A DNA stretch of 36,330 nucleotides from positions 1 through 36,330 of the IMG/VR virus record IMGVR_UViG_3300037200_000156. One strand, 5' to 3'. Positions 8,237 through 14,086 of this stretch are shown here, piece after piece (within the stretch, counting starts at the first letter, position 1; every line of letters starts with the position of its first letter). The stretch is from a virus. Below the pieces are notes generated by a model. That model saw only the letters and a program-made list of their open reading frames with translations, was not told the origin of the DNA and searched no databases. The translations under genes and the position numbers were made by a program.

Positions 8237-8386
8237 ATGCCCGCAATGCCGCGTCCTGATACCAGAGCTACACGTATTGCCTATAAGATTCTTGGTAAAC
8301 CTGAAAATCAAAAATTCAGACGCACTAAAAAGCAGCAATGGGTTAATAAAAGATTAATTTGGGAAGAAACACAGAGAGTACGATAA
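8237..8386 (+). CDS. small basic protein, 49 aa
   Basis: Starts ATG 8237 after AAGGAGAC. The product MPAMPRPDTRATRIAYKILG... is Arg/Lys-rich with a Trp pair and could bind nucleic acid. Its stop overlaps the next ATG (TAATG). Confidence 0.55.
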   Translation: MPAMPRPDTRATRIAYKILGKPENQKFRRTKKQQWVNKRLIWEETQRVR

Positions 8387-8460
8387 TGATGAAAACTTGT
8401 AAGAAATGTGGCAAAAAGTCTTGCAAATGTGGCGATAAAAAACCACCCATAAAATCATAA
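8386..8460 (+). CDS. tiny Cys/Lys-rich protein, 24 aa
   Basis: An overlapping TAATG start gives MMKTCKKCGKKSCKCGDKK, with CKKC and CKC motifs, likely a metal-binding knuckle. It is very short, but the packed arrangement between two genes with ribosome sites favours a real mini-gene. Confidence 0.4.
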   Translation: MMKTCKKCGKKSCKCGDKKPPIKS

Positions 8461-8469
8461 GGATATATC

Positions 8470-8679
8470 ATGGCTGAAAAGAAAAGTATGACAGAAAAGA
8501 AAAATTGGATTAAAGGCGCTATTAAAAAACCAGATTCATTGCGTAAAGAGCTTGGTGCTAAAAAAGGTGAGAAGATTCCTGCAAAGAAATTAGAAGCAGC
8601 TACCAAGAAAAAGGGCTTAGAAGGCAAACGAGCGCGTCTTGCTGAAACTTTGAAGGGCTTTAAGAAGAAAGGTAAATAA
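8470..8679 (+). CDS. Lys-rich basic protein, 69 aa
   Basis: ATG 8470 after AAGGATAT. About a third of the residues are Lys or Arg (KELGAKKGEKIPAKKLEAA, KGLEGKRARLAETLKGF). The composition is histone-like and suggests DNA condensation or packing in the head. The stop overlaps the next ATG by one base. Confidence 0.65.
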   Translation: MAEKKSMTEKKNWIKGAIKKPDSLRKELGAKKGEKIPAKKLEAATKKKGLEGKRARLAETLKGFKKKGK

Positions 8680-8876
8680 TGCCACTACTTACTAAATCAG
8701 CTCCTAAAAAAGCTAAAAAGAAGCGCATGAAAGACGAAATGCATAAGTTTAAAGAGGGCAAGTTACATAGTGGTTCAAAAAAAGGTCCAGTTGTAACTGA
8801 TCCCAAGCAAGCGATTGCTATAAGTCTCCATGAAGCGGGTCTTTCTAAAAAAAATAAAAAAAAGAAGACTAAATAA
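8679..8876 (+). CDS. DUF6496-like basic protein, 65 aa
   Basis: The segment MKDEMHKFKEGKLHSGSKKG, then VVTDPKQAIAISLHEAGLSKK, matches the DUF6496 pattern (basic phage and bacterial protein with a K-QAIAIALSEAG core). The tail is almost all Lys. Family function is not known; a DNA-binding role is inferred from charge. Last gene of the basic-protein cluster, followed by a terminator. Confidence 0.75.
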   Translation: MPLLTKSAPKKAKKKRMKDEMHKFKEGKLHSGSKKGPVVTDPKQAIAISLHEAGLSKKNKKKKTK

Positions 8877-8878
8877 TT

Positions 8879-8895
8879 GGGGCTTCGGCCCCTTT
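8879..8895 (+). terminator. intrinsic terminator (TTCG tetraloop)
   Basis: GGGGC-TTCG-GCCCC followed by TTT, directly after the DUF6496 gene. A stable UUCG-capped stem, with a short U tract. Confidence 0.75.
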
Positions 8896-8924
8896 AAGAG
8901 GATTGTTTACGCTTTTGTCTAGTC

Positions 8925-8949
8925 GGGCCGACTCGGCCCCCCTTTGTTT
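8925..8949 (+). terminator. second GC-rich hairpin
   Basis: GGGCC (8925-8929) pairs with GGCCC (8935-8939) around a 5-nt loop, and CCCTTTGTTTTG follows. It backs up the terminator at 8879 and isolates the Fic gene downstream. Confidence 0.55.
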
Positions 8950-9048
8950 TGTTGAAAAATTATGGAGAGTTCTGATACTATCCCATTCTATTATTTTATA
9001 TTTGCTCTTTAGTGAAGTCGTGACAAAATGTCACGGGAGGATCAGTTG

Positions 9049-9510
9049 ATGAATAATATAGAAGAATTTATTAGAGAAAGTAATAAGATTGAAAATATAC
9101 ATAGAAATCCTACCCAAGAGGAAATAAGTGAATTCAAAAGATTTATAGCTTTGGACAGTGTAAGTATTGAAGATCTTGAAAGATTCGTAAAAATATATGA
9201 ACCTACGGCATATTTGAGAGATAGTTACTCACATTGCAATGTAAGGGTAGGTTCATATTACCCACCATTTTCTGGCCCTCAAATAAGGTCTGATCTAATT
9301 AAAATTCTCAATTGTGAAAAAAGTCCATTTAGTCTTCATGTGGAATACGAAAAACTACATCCATTCTCAGATTGTAATGGCCGATCTGGCAGGGCTCTTT
9401 GGGCGTGGAAGATGAAGCAGTTTCCTTTGGGTTTTCTTCACCATTTTTATTATCAGACTTTGGGGGGGTTTTATGAATCGCAAGAAGACTATTTCTGCAA
9501 AAAAAGCTAG
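9049..9510 (+). CDS. Fic-domain protein
   Basis: A 153-residue single-domain Fic protein; most family members AMPylate or otherwise modify protein hydroxyls. The motif is H104-PFSDCNGRSGR (consensus HPFx-D/E-GNGRxxR) with Cys109 where Gly is usual. SNKIEN at residues 11-16 fits the S/T-xxx-E-G/N inhibitory motif, so an N-terminal regulated (class II) arrangement is likely. ATG 9049 follows GGGAGG; 9028 is a possible alternative. It lies between terminators and head genes and could modify host targets or defend against other phages. Activity with Cys109 is uncertain. Confidence 0.88.
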   Translation: MNNIEEFIRESNKIENIHRNPTQEEISEFKRFIALDSVSIEDLERFVKIYEPTAYLRDSYSHCNVRVGSYYPPFSGPQIRSDLIKILNCEKSPFSLHVEYEKLHPFSDCNGRSGRALWAWKMKQFPLGFLHHFYYQTLGGFYESQEDYFCKKS

Positions 9511-9591
9511 TTAGGAGATAAGAGATGGTACAGGAATTTTTCCTATGATCTATTAGAAAATATGGAGAGTAGTTATGAAAGGAGAGTAGTT

Positions 9592-10077
9592 ATGGAGCGA
9601 GATACTGTCGGTAAAATATCATCTGTCCTTATTCAAAAAGAACCCGATACTTATTCCCCTCTTGAACAGATGAGTGAACAACTTAGTGATTATGATAAAC
9701 ATATATTTGATTGTATTGAATTATTTAAAAAAAGCTTACAAGTAAATAGTGATTTTTATATAGTTGTAATAACTAAAAAAGAACCCTTAATGAAAAATGT
9801 TCTTAGAAGTTATTTCGCTGCGCGACTATCATGTCCAACTCCTGATTATGATCAAGCAGTTTATAAATATAATTATAAAGATGAATCAATTAATTTCTTA
9901 TGGGTTATACCCTCAAAGGATACCTGTCAATTGTTACGTGATAATGCATTAATAGTCCATGATTCAGAAAAAGGACTACTTGCATTTGTTTTAGATTTCT
10001 ATGATGACACATTACTAAGAAAAGCTAAAAAATTAAATAATGAAATATATGATTCGCCTTTGTTGGCCATTAAATAA
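9592..10077 (+). CDS. hypothetical protein, 161 aa, upstream of scaffold
   Basis: No family recognised. Soluble mixed alpha/beta protein with an acidic N-terminal half and a run SINFLWVIPSKDTCQLL. Start ATG 9592 follows AAAGGAGAG; 9562 is an in-frame alternative. It lies 8 nt before the scaffold gene, so it is probably a head-assembly or virion protein of the same operon. Confidence 0.7.
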   Translation: MERDTVGKISSVLIQKEPDTYSPLEQMSEQLSDYDKHIFDCIELFKKSLQVNSDFYIVVITKKEPLMKNVLRSYFAARLSCPTPDYDQAVYKYNYKDESINFLWVIPSKDTCQLLRDNALIVHDSEKGLLAFVLDFYDDTLLRKAKKLNNEIYDSPLLAIK

Positions 10078-10085
10078 GGAGAGCA

Positions 10086-10931
10086 ATGAGTTTTGATATG
10101 AAATATAATCGTGATGGTCAGCCAATTACTCCGATATCAGAATTAGGCTTAGAGCCACAAATAACTCTTACGCCTAAAATTACAAATATACAAGAACCTG
10201 AAGCACAAGATTCTGAACAACATATGGAAGCAACTGAACTACAAGAACAAGTTGAGAATAGTAATGCTTCTGAAGTCATCGTAACACAAGAACCGTCTGA
10301 AACATTACAGCAAAAGAATTTTAGATCACTGCGACAAGCAAAAGAACAGATTGAGCGTGAGCGTGATGAAGCTTTAAGGATCGCACAAGAGATGCAATTG
10401 CGCCTTCAAAATCAAACACAGCCGAATGTTTCTAAGGAAGATGATGATATACATCTTAATCCAGATGATATTGCTGAAGGAAAGCATTTAAGTAAAGTTG
10501 CTCAAAAGATTAAACGCCTAGAGGATCAACTTAAGGGATATCAACAGCAATCTAATGAAGTTGTTATTGAATCACGATTAAAGAATGAATGTCCTGATTT
10601 TGATAAAGTGGTATCAAGAGATAATATAGAACATCTTAAACTAGCTTATCCAGAATTATTACAATCATTACAATCAACACAGGATCTTTATACAAAGGGC
10701 AAGTCTGCCTATACACTTATAAAAAAACTTGGTATATATCAAGAGGATACATTTATGAATGAACGAGCAAAAGCACAACAGAATTCATTAAAGCCTAAAC
10801 CTTTGGCAAGTGTTACCGGGCAACAAAGCGATAGCCCACTTACAAAAGCTAATGCATTTGCAGGCGGATTAACCGATGAACTTAAAGCGCAACTTGTTAA
10901 AGAAATGTATGCAGCTAGAAAATCAATGTAA
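10086..10931 (+). CDS. scaffolding-like protein
   Basis: A 281-residue highly charged, Gln/Glu-rich protein directly upstream of the capsid gene. Residues about 80-115 (LRQAKEQIERERDEALRI) and 135-155 are strong coiled coils. The tail is basic (KAQLVKEMYAARKSM), as expected for the coat-binding end of a P22-type scaffold. It would direct procapsid assembly and leave before or during packaging. The call rests on position, composition and coiled coils, not on sequence identity. ATG 10086 follows AAGGAGAG. Confidence 0.75.
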   Translation: MSFDMKYNRDGQPITPISELGLEPQITLTPKITNIQEPEAQDSEQHMEATELQEQVENSNASEVIVTQEPSETLQQKNFRSLRQAKEQIERERDEALRIAQEMQLRLQNQTQPNVSKEDDDIHLNPDDIAEGKHLSKVAQKIKRLEDQLKGYQQQSNEVVIESRLKNECPDFDKVVSRDNIEHLKLAYPELLQSLQSTQDLYTKGKSAYTLIKKLGIYQEDTFMNERAKAQQNSLKPKPLASVTGQQSDSPLTKANAFAGGLTDELKAQLVKEMYAARKSM

Positions 10932-11005
10932 GGTACTATAGTTCAGCTGGCTAGAACATCGGATAAATAATCAGAAGGTCGTGGGTTCGACTCCCGCTAG
11001 TACCA
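10932..11005 (+). tRNA. tRNA-like gene, Ile-type body with abnormal anticodon loop
   Basis: The cloverleaf is complete: acceptor GGTACTA/TAGTACC (7 bp), D stem GTTC/GAAC, T stem GTGGG/CCCGC with TTCGACT loop, discriminator A. The anticodon stem TCGGA/TCAGA has one G-A mismatch. The 7-nt loop is TAAATAA, so the invariant U33 is A and the nominal anticodon is AAT, which would read Ile AUU but is not normal in bacteria. No CCA is encoded (ATCA follows). It may be decayed, or its function may not be decoding. Confidence 0.8.
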
Positions 11006-11027
11006 TCAAGCGTTCACTTCCTTTGGG

Positions 11028-11060
11028 CCCGTCTATATTAATTTATGGGCGGGTTTATTT
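11028..11060 (+). terminator. intrinsic terminator after tRNA
   Basis: CCCGTC (11028-11033) pairs with GGCGGG (11048-11053) and is followed by TTTATTT. It separates the scaffold and tRNA transcript from the capsid transcript. Confidence 0.65.
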
Positions 11061-11259
11061 ATAATTCATCTATATTTTACTTGTAGTAGAACTGTTTTTA
11101 TATTTTACTATAGAGAGCGTCATCTAAGGAATCGCTAACCTTATCAAATCCCTTCGGGCGTATAGTGAGATTCGTCCACTCATAGACGTTAGTGAGTTCT
11201 CGTCAAACTTAAAGAGAAGCACTTTATTGTGCAAAAGAATTCTTATTTGAGGAAGATGT
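11061..11259 (+). promoter_or_regulatory. capsid leader region
   Basis: 199 nt with no gene. It begins AT-rich (a weak promoter candidate: TTGTAG at 11081, TACTAT at 11106, 19-nt spacer) and then has a GC-richer segment with CCCTTCGGG (11152-11160), suggesting a folded leader. The capsid Shine-Dalgarno GAGGAAG ends 6 nt before ATG 11260. A strong promoter is expected here but none with good consensus is visible. Confidence 0.35.
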
Positions 11260-11496
11260 ATGGCAATAACTACCACATCTACTTTGCCGTCACCAGTACA
11301 GCAAAGTTTCAGTTATAAGCTTTTATCGGTGCCGGTCCCCAATATGATCCATAAAATACCTGCGATGAAAAAGAATATGCCCCGTAATGGTGGTAATACT
11401 CTTAGAATGCGTAGGTATAATCCGTTGTCTACAGCTATGGTACCACTAGGAAATTCTGGTGTTACGCCTCCTGCTCAAAATCTGACAGCAGTGGAT
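11260..11496 (+). CDS. capsid exon 1 (N-terminal 79 residues)
   Basis: Encodes the N-terminal arm (MAITTTSTLPSPVQQSF...) and the MPRNGGNTLRMRRYNPL segment typical of N4gp56 proteins. The exon ends at GTGGAT; translation beyond it into the intron gives 20 spurious residues and a stop at 11559. Confidence 0.9.
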
Positions 11497-14077
11497 AGAC
11501 TTTATGTCCACGTTAAATTTTCTCTGATAGACTTGGAAACCGTAGTGGCAATAGGCTAACCGGCAACAAGGGGCAAGAATGAATAAACCTAATTGTGATA
11601 AATGTAATGTTTTAATAACTTGGGGACTTAATAATAAACATTTCGGCTATTTTAATAAATATATTACCTGTGAAGATTGTGTTATTAAGCTCGAAAATTT
11701 ATTAAAGATTGAAAAAGAAATCACAATAGATAATTTCTTTCAGCCTGAACGCAGCAAGCGAGAAGACGCAACTAATTGTAGATGGAATGAAAGATTTAAA
11801 GAAAAATGTAATTCCAAAAATAAGTATGCGATGCGGTGCTCTGAACATTGTGGAAACACAGTGAGTGAGGCTCAATAAACCTTACCGCCTAGAAATAGGT
11901 CATAAAAAGTAACAGAATTGATAGATGCGAAGATCTCGTTTTACGGTAAACGTGCCGTAACAGTTTATTTGGCATAAGACGTACGTACAAATAAACGAGC
12001 AGGTTAATTTGGCCTGCTTTAAACCCACTCTGATTGACTTGGACCTCCTTATAGGAAGACAAGGCGGAAGCGAAAGCACCGTGAACGACTAAGTGAGAGG
12101 GCGCGAAAGCGAAGCGATAGTCTGAACTCTATAGCAATATAGAGAGGAATCTCCGAAGAGGGAATCCCGCTCGAAAGAGTCATAAAAGTAACAGATTTGC
12201 ACTTTACAAAACCAAGACCCTAAAATGGATGGGGTCTATAAATTTTCTCTGATTGACTTGGAAGCCTACGGCATTTGCTAAGGTGACAGGGGCCAAGGAC
12301 GAGATTTAAACATTATGTTTCATAGGATGAAGATGCCAGCGAGAATTAAGTTTACGAATAGATTCAAGACACTCTTGACGAATAGCTATAGCTTCAGAAG
12401 AAAGCTTATTGCTACCCAATTGCGTGTTATAAGTCTTTCTGAACTTAATCATAATTTCGCATTGTTCTTTTTTGATAACCAGATATGGAAGCAATTGTTC
12501 GCACAGATCCAACAATCGATCTCCGGTAGCTGTCCAAGTGAAAACTTCTCTCTCGAATTTTCTACTAGAAGTAGATCGACAACGAGCAGAAGAAGTTCCG
12601 CTGAAAACAGTATCAATCCAATCGAGCAGTCTCACATCAGTGTTATCAATTTTAAGAAGCCCTCTGTAATGCTCGGTGACATATCCGTCGCCAGCCTTCT
12701 TGGGCAACTTACACATAAAGAAACAACCTTCTCCATCGACAATTCCAGCCATATAAGCCAAATCAATTGGTCTATATTCGGCAGGAACATAATCTTTAGA
12801 TCTTTTATAGTATTTTCTTCTTTCTTGCATAGTATCCTTAATAAAGTTAAGCAGTATTACTATATAAGTATAAATGAAGCAGAACTATTTGTCCAGGCTG
12901 AACGACTAAGTGAGAAAACCCTATTTAGGGATGCGATAGTCTGACCTCCAATCGAAAGTTGGAGAGGTGAATCCGAAGAGGTTTGCCCGCCTAGAAATAG
13001 GTCATAAAAAGTAACAGAATTGGTTCTTAATGAATGTGCGGCTCGTTTGGGTGTTTCGCTAAGGCAAACAGAAGATCAGTTGACTCGTGATATGTTAGCC
13101 TCCACGGCAAGTTTTATTAACTGTACAGGGGGTGTCGATGGCGACAATCCTACAGAAATAACAGCTGCCGATGTTAGTACAGTTGTTCGGGCTTTACTGA
13201 ATAACAATGCTTACACCATCATGGATAACATTGAAGGTGAAGATAAGTTCGGCACAGCTCCAGTTCGTGATGCATATTTTGCATTATGTTCAACTCAACT
13301 AACTGGCAGCTTGGATGGCGTTCCTGGATTTATTCAGAAGAATCAATATCCAGCTCCAATGAATGCGTTGCGTTCAGAATGGGGCAGCATTGGGAATCTC
13401 AGATTCTTGATTTCGTCTATTGGTTCTGTGTCTCAAAATGCATCTGCTAATGGCAATGATATTTATAATATCTTCTGCGTTGGCATGGAGGCTAAAATGT
13501 TAGGTCTCCTTAAATTTCTTCTGATTGACTTGGAAACCCCACGGGGCGACAGGGCGGAAGTAGCACTCGCTACACCGTGAACGACTAAGTGAAGAAACAC
13601 CGAAAGGTGAAGCGATAGTCTGAACTCTATGGAAACATAGAGAGGAATCTCCGAAGAGGGAATCCCGCCACGAAAGTGGTCACGAAAGTAACAGAATTGT
13701 ACGCATGTATTGAGCAGGATGGTTATTCTGCTTCGTTCATAAACAAATATGTGAACGTTAAATCTTCTCTGATTGACATGGAAGCCCAAGCTTAAGAGCG
13801 GGTGACATGGGGCAAGCGAAAGCAGCCTAAACGACTGAGTGAGAAGACCTCGAGAGAGGATGCGACAGTCTGAACACTACGGATAACGTAGTGAGGGAGA
13901 TTCGAAGAAGTTTCCCCGCCACATGAGTGGTCACAAAAGTAACAGAATTGATATAGACCGCCAATTTATGACGGACCTTTGGCATTAAATGCTTCAGTTG
14001 GCTATAAATTTGCGGAAGTGCCAAGGATTACTAATGATCTCTGGGTTACCAATCTACGTTGTACATTAGTATCTTAA
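11260..14077 (+). CDS. major capsid protein, N4gp56 family, split by five group I introns
   Basis: Exons: 11260-11496, 11921-11947 plus 11979-12004 (with a 31-nt interruption between), 12200-12221, 13023-13493, 13700-13740, 13951-14077; total 951 nt, 316 residues. Each boundary fits a group I P1 helix ending in U.G, an intron ending in G, and reading-frame continuity. The joined protein reads LTAVD-IDAKISFYG-TYVQINEQV-TLQNQDP-VLNECAARLG, matching the N4gp56 pattern (YGD..E.TD...EDPVL) without gaps, and ends PRITNDLWVTNLRCTLVS. Forms the icosahedral shell (HK97 fold by family). Expression needs all introns, and the 31-nt element, to be removed or bypassed. Unspliced ORFs in the region are not separate genes. 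Confidence 0.9.
11497..11920 (+). ncRNA. group I intron 1 of capsid gene (424 nt)
   Basis: P1 is exon GTGGAT with internal guide GTCCAC, last pair U.G. A P10 AUAGA/UUUAU with exon 2 is possible. The conserved start TTCTCTGATAGACTTGG and end GTAACAGAATTG, with a P9 hairpin CCTA-GAAA-TAGG, match the other four introns. The core is the most diverged of the five and holds an insert in the P6 area that encodes a small ORF. It interrupts the codon series after Asp79. Confidence 0.9.
11579..11878 (+). CDS. intron 1-encoded zinc-ribbon-like ORF
   Basis: A 99-residue reading frame. Its first 55 residues (MNKPNCDKCN... YITCEDCV) come from an insert not present in the other introns and have two Cys-x2-Cys pairs spaced like a zinc ribbon. 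The remaining residues are translated intron core and may be non-functional. AAGGGG precedes the ATG, but this is also conserved intron core. It lacks LAGLIDADG, GIY-YIG or HNH motifs. Confidence 0.4.
   Translation: MNKPNCDKCNVLITWGLNNKHFGYFNKYITCEDCVIKLENLLKIEKEITIDNFFQPERSKREDATNCRWNERFKEKCNSKNKYAMRCSEHCGNTVSEAQ
11948..11978 (+). other. 31-nt intervening element in capsid exon 2 (core-less group I-like mini-intron or bypass)
   Basis: Located exactly between the Gly codon of ...ISFYG and the Thr codon of TYVQINEQV. It breaks frame (31 nt) and has an in-frame TAA (11975-11977). P1 UUACGGU/GCCGUAA has 7 pairs ending in U.G at the exon boundary. A P10 pairing ACGU (11950-11953) with exon ACGU (11979-11982) is possible. 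The element ends in G. A 9-bp stem GTTTATTTG/CAAATAAAC (11963-11971 with 11988-11996) spans the 3' boundary. There is no space for a catalytic core. Internal GTAACAG matches the 3' ends of the real introns. Confidence 0.75.
12005..12199 (+). ncRNA. group I intron 2 of capsid gene (195 nt)
   Basis: P1 is exon GCAGGT with guide GCCTGC, ending U.G. The conserved start CTCTGATTGACTTGG, the P7 strands GACTA and TAGTC, the P9 stem CTC-GAAA-GAG and the 3' end GTAACAGATTTG are all visible. It is a minimal ORF-less ribozyme, closely similar to intron 4, and is flanked by very short exons (26 nt upstream, 22 nt downstream). Confidence 0.92.
12222..13022 (+). ncRNA. group I intron 3 of capsid gene (801 nt)
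   Basis: P1 is AGACCCT with guide GGGGTCT, ending U.G. A weak P10 GUUC/GGAU is possible. The ribozyme halves are 12222-12305 and about 12885-13022, with a large insert in the P6 loop that carries an antisense homing endonuclease. The 3' half keeps GACTAAGTGAG, GCGATAGTCTGA and a P9 CCTA-GAAA-TAGG. Confidence 0.92.
12306..12830 (-). CDS. LAGLIDADG homing endonuclease, antisense inside intron 3
   Basis: 174 residues. The motif LAYMAGIVDGEGCF (residues about 24-37) is a LAGLIDADG helix with the acidic residue, followed by a typical beta saddle (YRGLLKIDNTDVRLLDWI) and a LLPYLVIKKEQCEIMIKF segment. With one motif it should act as a homodimer and cut the intron-less capsid gene to spread the intron. 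It runs opposite to the intron, with its own AAGGATACT ribosome site and an AT-rich upstream region on the minus strand, so it can be expressed without capsid transcription. Confidence 0.93.
   Translation of the reverse strand: MQERRKYYKRSKDYVPAEYRPIDLAYMAGIVDGEGCFFMCKLPKKAGDGYVTEHYRGLLKIDNTDVRLLDWIDTVFSGTSSARCRSTSSRKFEREVFTWTATGDRLLDLCEQLLPYLVIKKEQCEIMIKFRKTYNTQLGSNKLSSEAIAIRQECLESIRKLNSRWHLHPMKHNV
13023..13493 (+). CDS. capsid exon 4 (central 157 residues)
   Basis: Largest exon, beginning VLNECAARLGVSLRQTEDQL and ending FCVGMEA. It carries the core of the shell protein. The apparent start at 13020 belongs to the intron end, not a real initiation site; the exon joins exon 3 in frame as DP-VLNE. 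Confidence 0.92.
13494..13699 (+). ncRNA. group I intron 4 of capsid gene (206 nt)
   Basis: P1 is GGAGGCT with guide GGTCTCC (one G.U inside, last pair U.G). The core shows CTTCTGATTGACTTGG, GACTAAGTGA and GATAGTCTGAAC, a P9 stem CCAC-GAAA-GTGG, and the end GTAACAGAATTG. It is ORF-less and shares a long identical stretch with intron 2 (about 29 nt around GAATCTCCGAAGAGGG), so one probably arose from the other. Confidence 0.93.
13741..13950 (+). ncRNA. group I intron 5 of capsid gene (210 nt)
   Basis: P1 is GTTCAT with guide GTGAAC, ending U.G; P10 AUAU/AUAU with exon 6. The core shows TTCTCTGATTGACATGG, GACTGAGTGAG and GCGACAGTCTGAAC (P7 pair changed in both strands). P9 is CCAC-ATGA-GTGG, without the GAAA loop of the others. 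ORF-less. The exon joined upstream is only 41 nt. Confidence 0.93.
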
Positions 14078-14086
14078 GGAGAAATC

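Noticed and set aside
8343-8627. Minus-strand ORF opposite the Lys-rich genes
   Set aside because: Phe/Leu-rich translation arises from AAA/AAG codons read in reverse.
11948-11978. 31-nt element as T4 gene 60-like bypass with matched take-off and landing codons
   Set aside because: No stop follows the take-off Gly codon and no matching GGT landing codon is in the right frame. Kept only as an alternative in the findings.
11978-12004. Reading the 26-nt piece as part of intron 2 instead of exon 2
   Set aside because: The P1 with GCAGGT, the distance to the common intron start and the fit TYVQINEQV-TLQNQDP fix it as coding.
12315-12944. Long plus-strand ORF in intron 3
   Set aside because: Lies antisense to the clear LAGLIDADG gene; its translation has no domain and is low-complexity in Ser/Arg.
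13020-13580. ORF starting just before capsid exon 4, looks like a separate capsid gene
   Set aside because: It starts in the last bases of intron 3 and ends inside intron 4. The exon sequence joins in frame to the others; there is no ribosome site.
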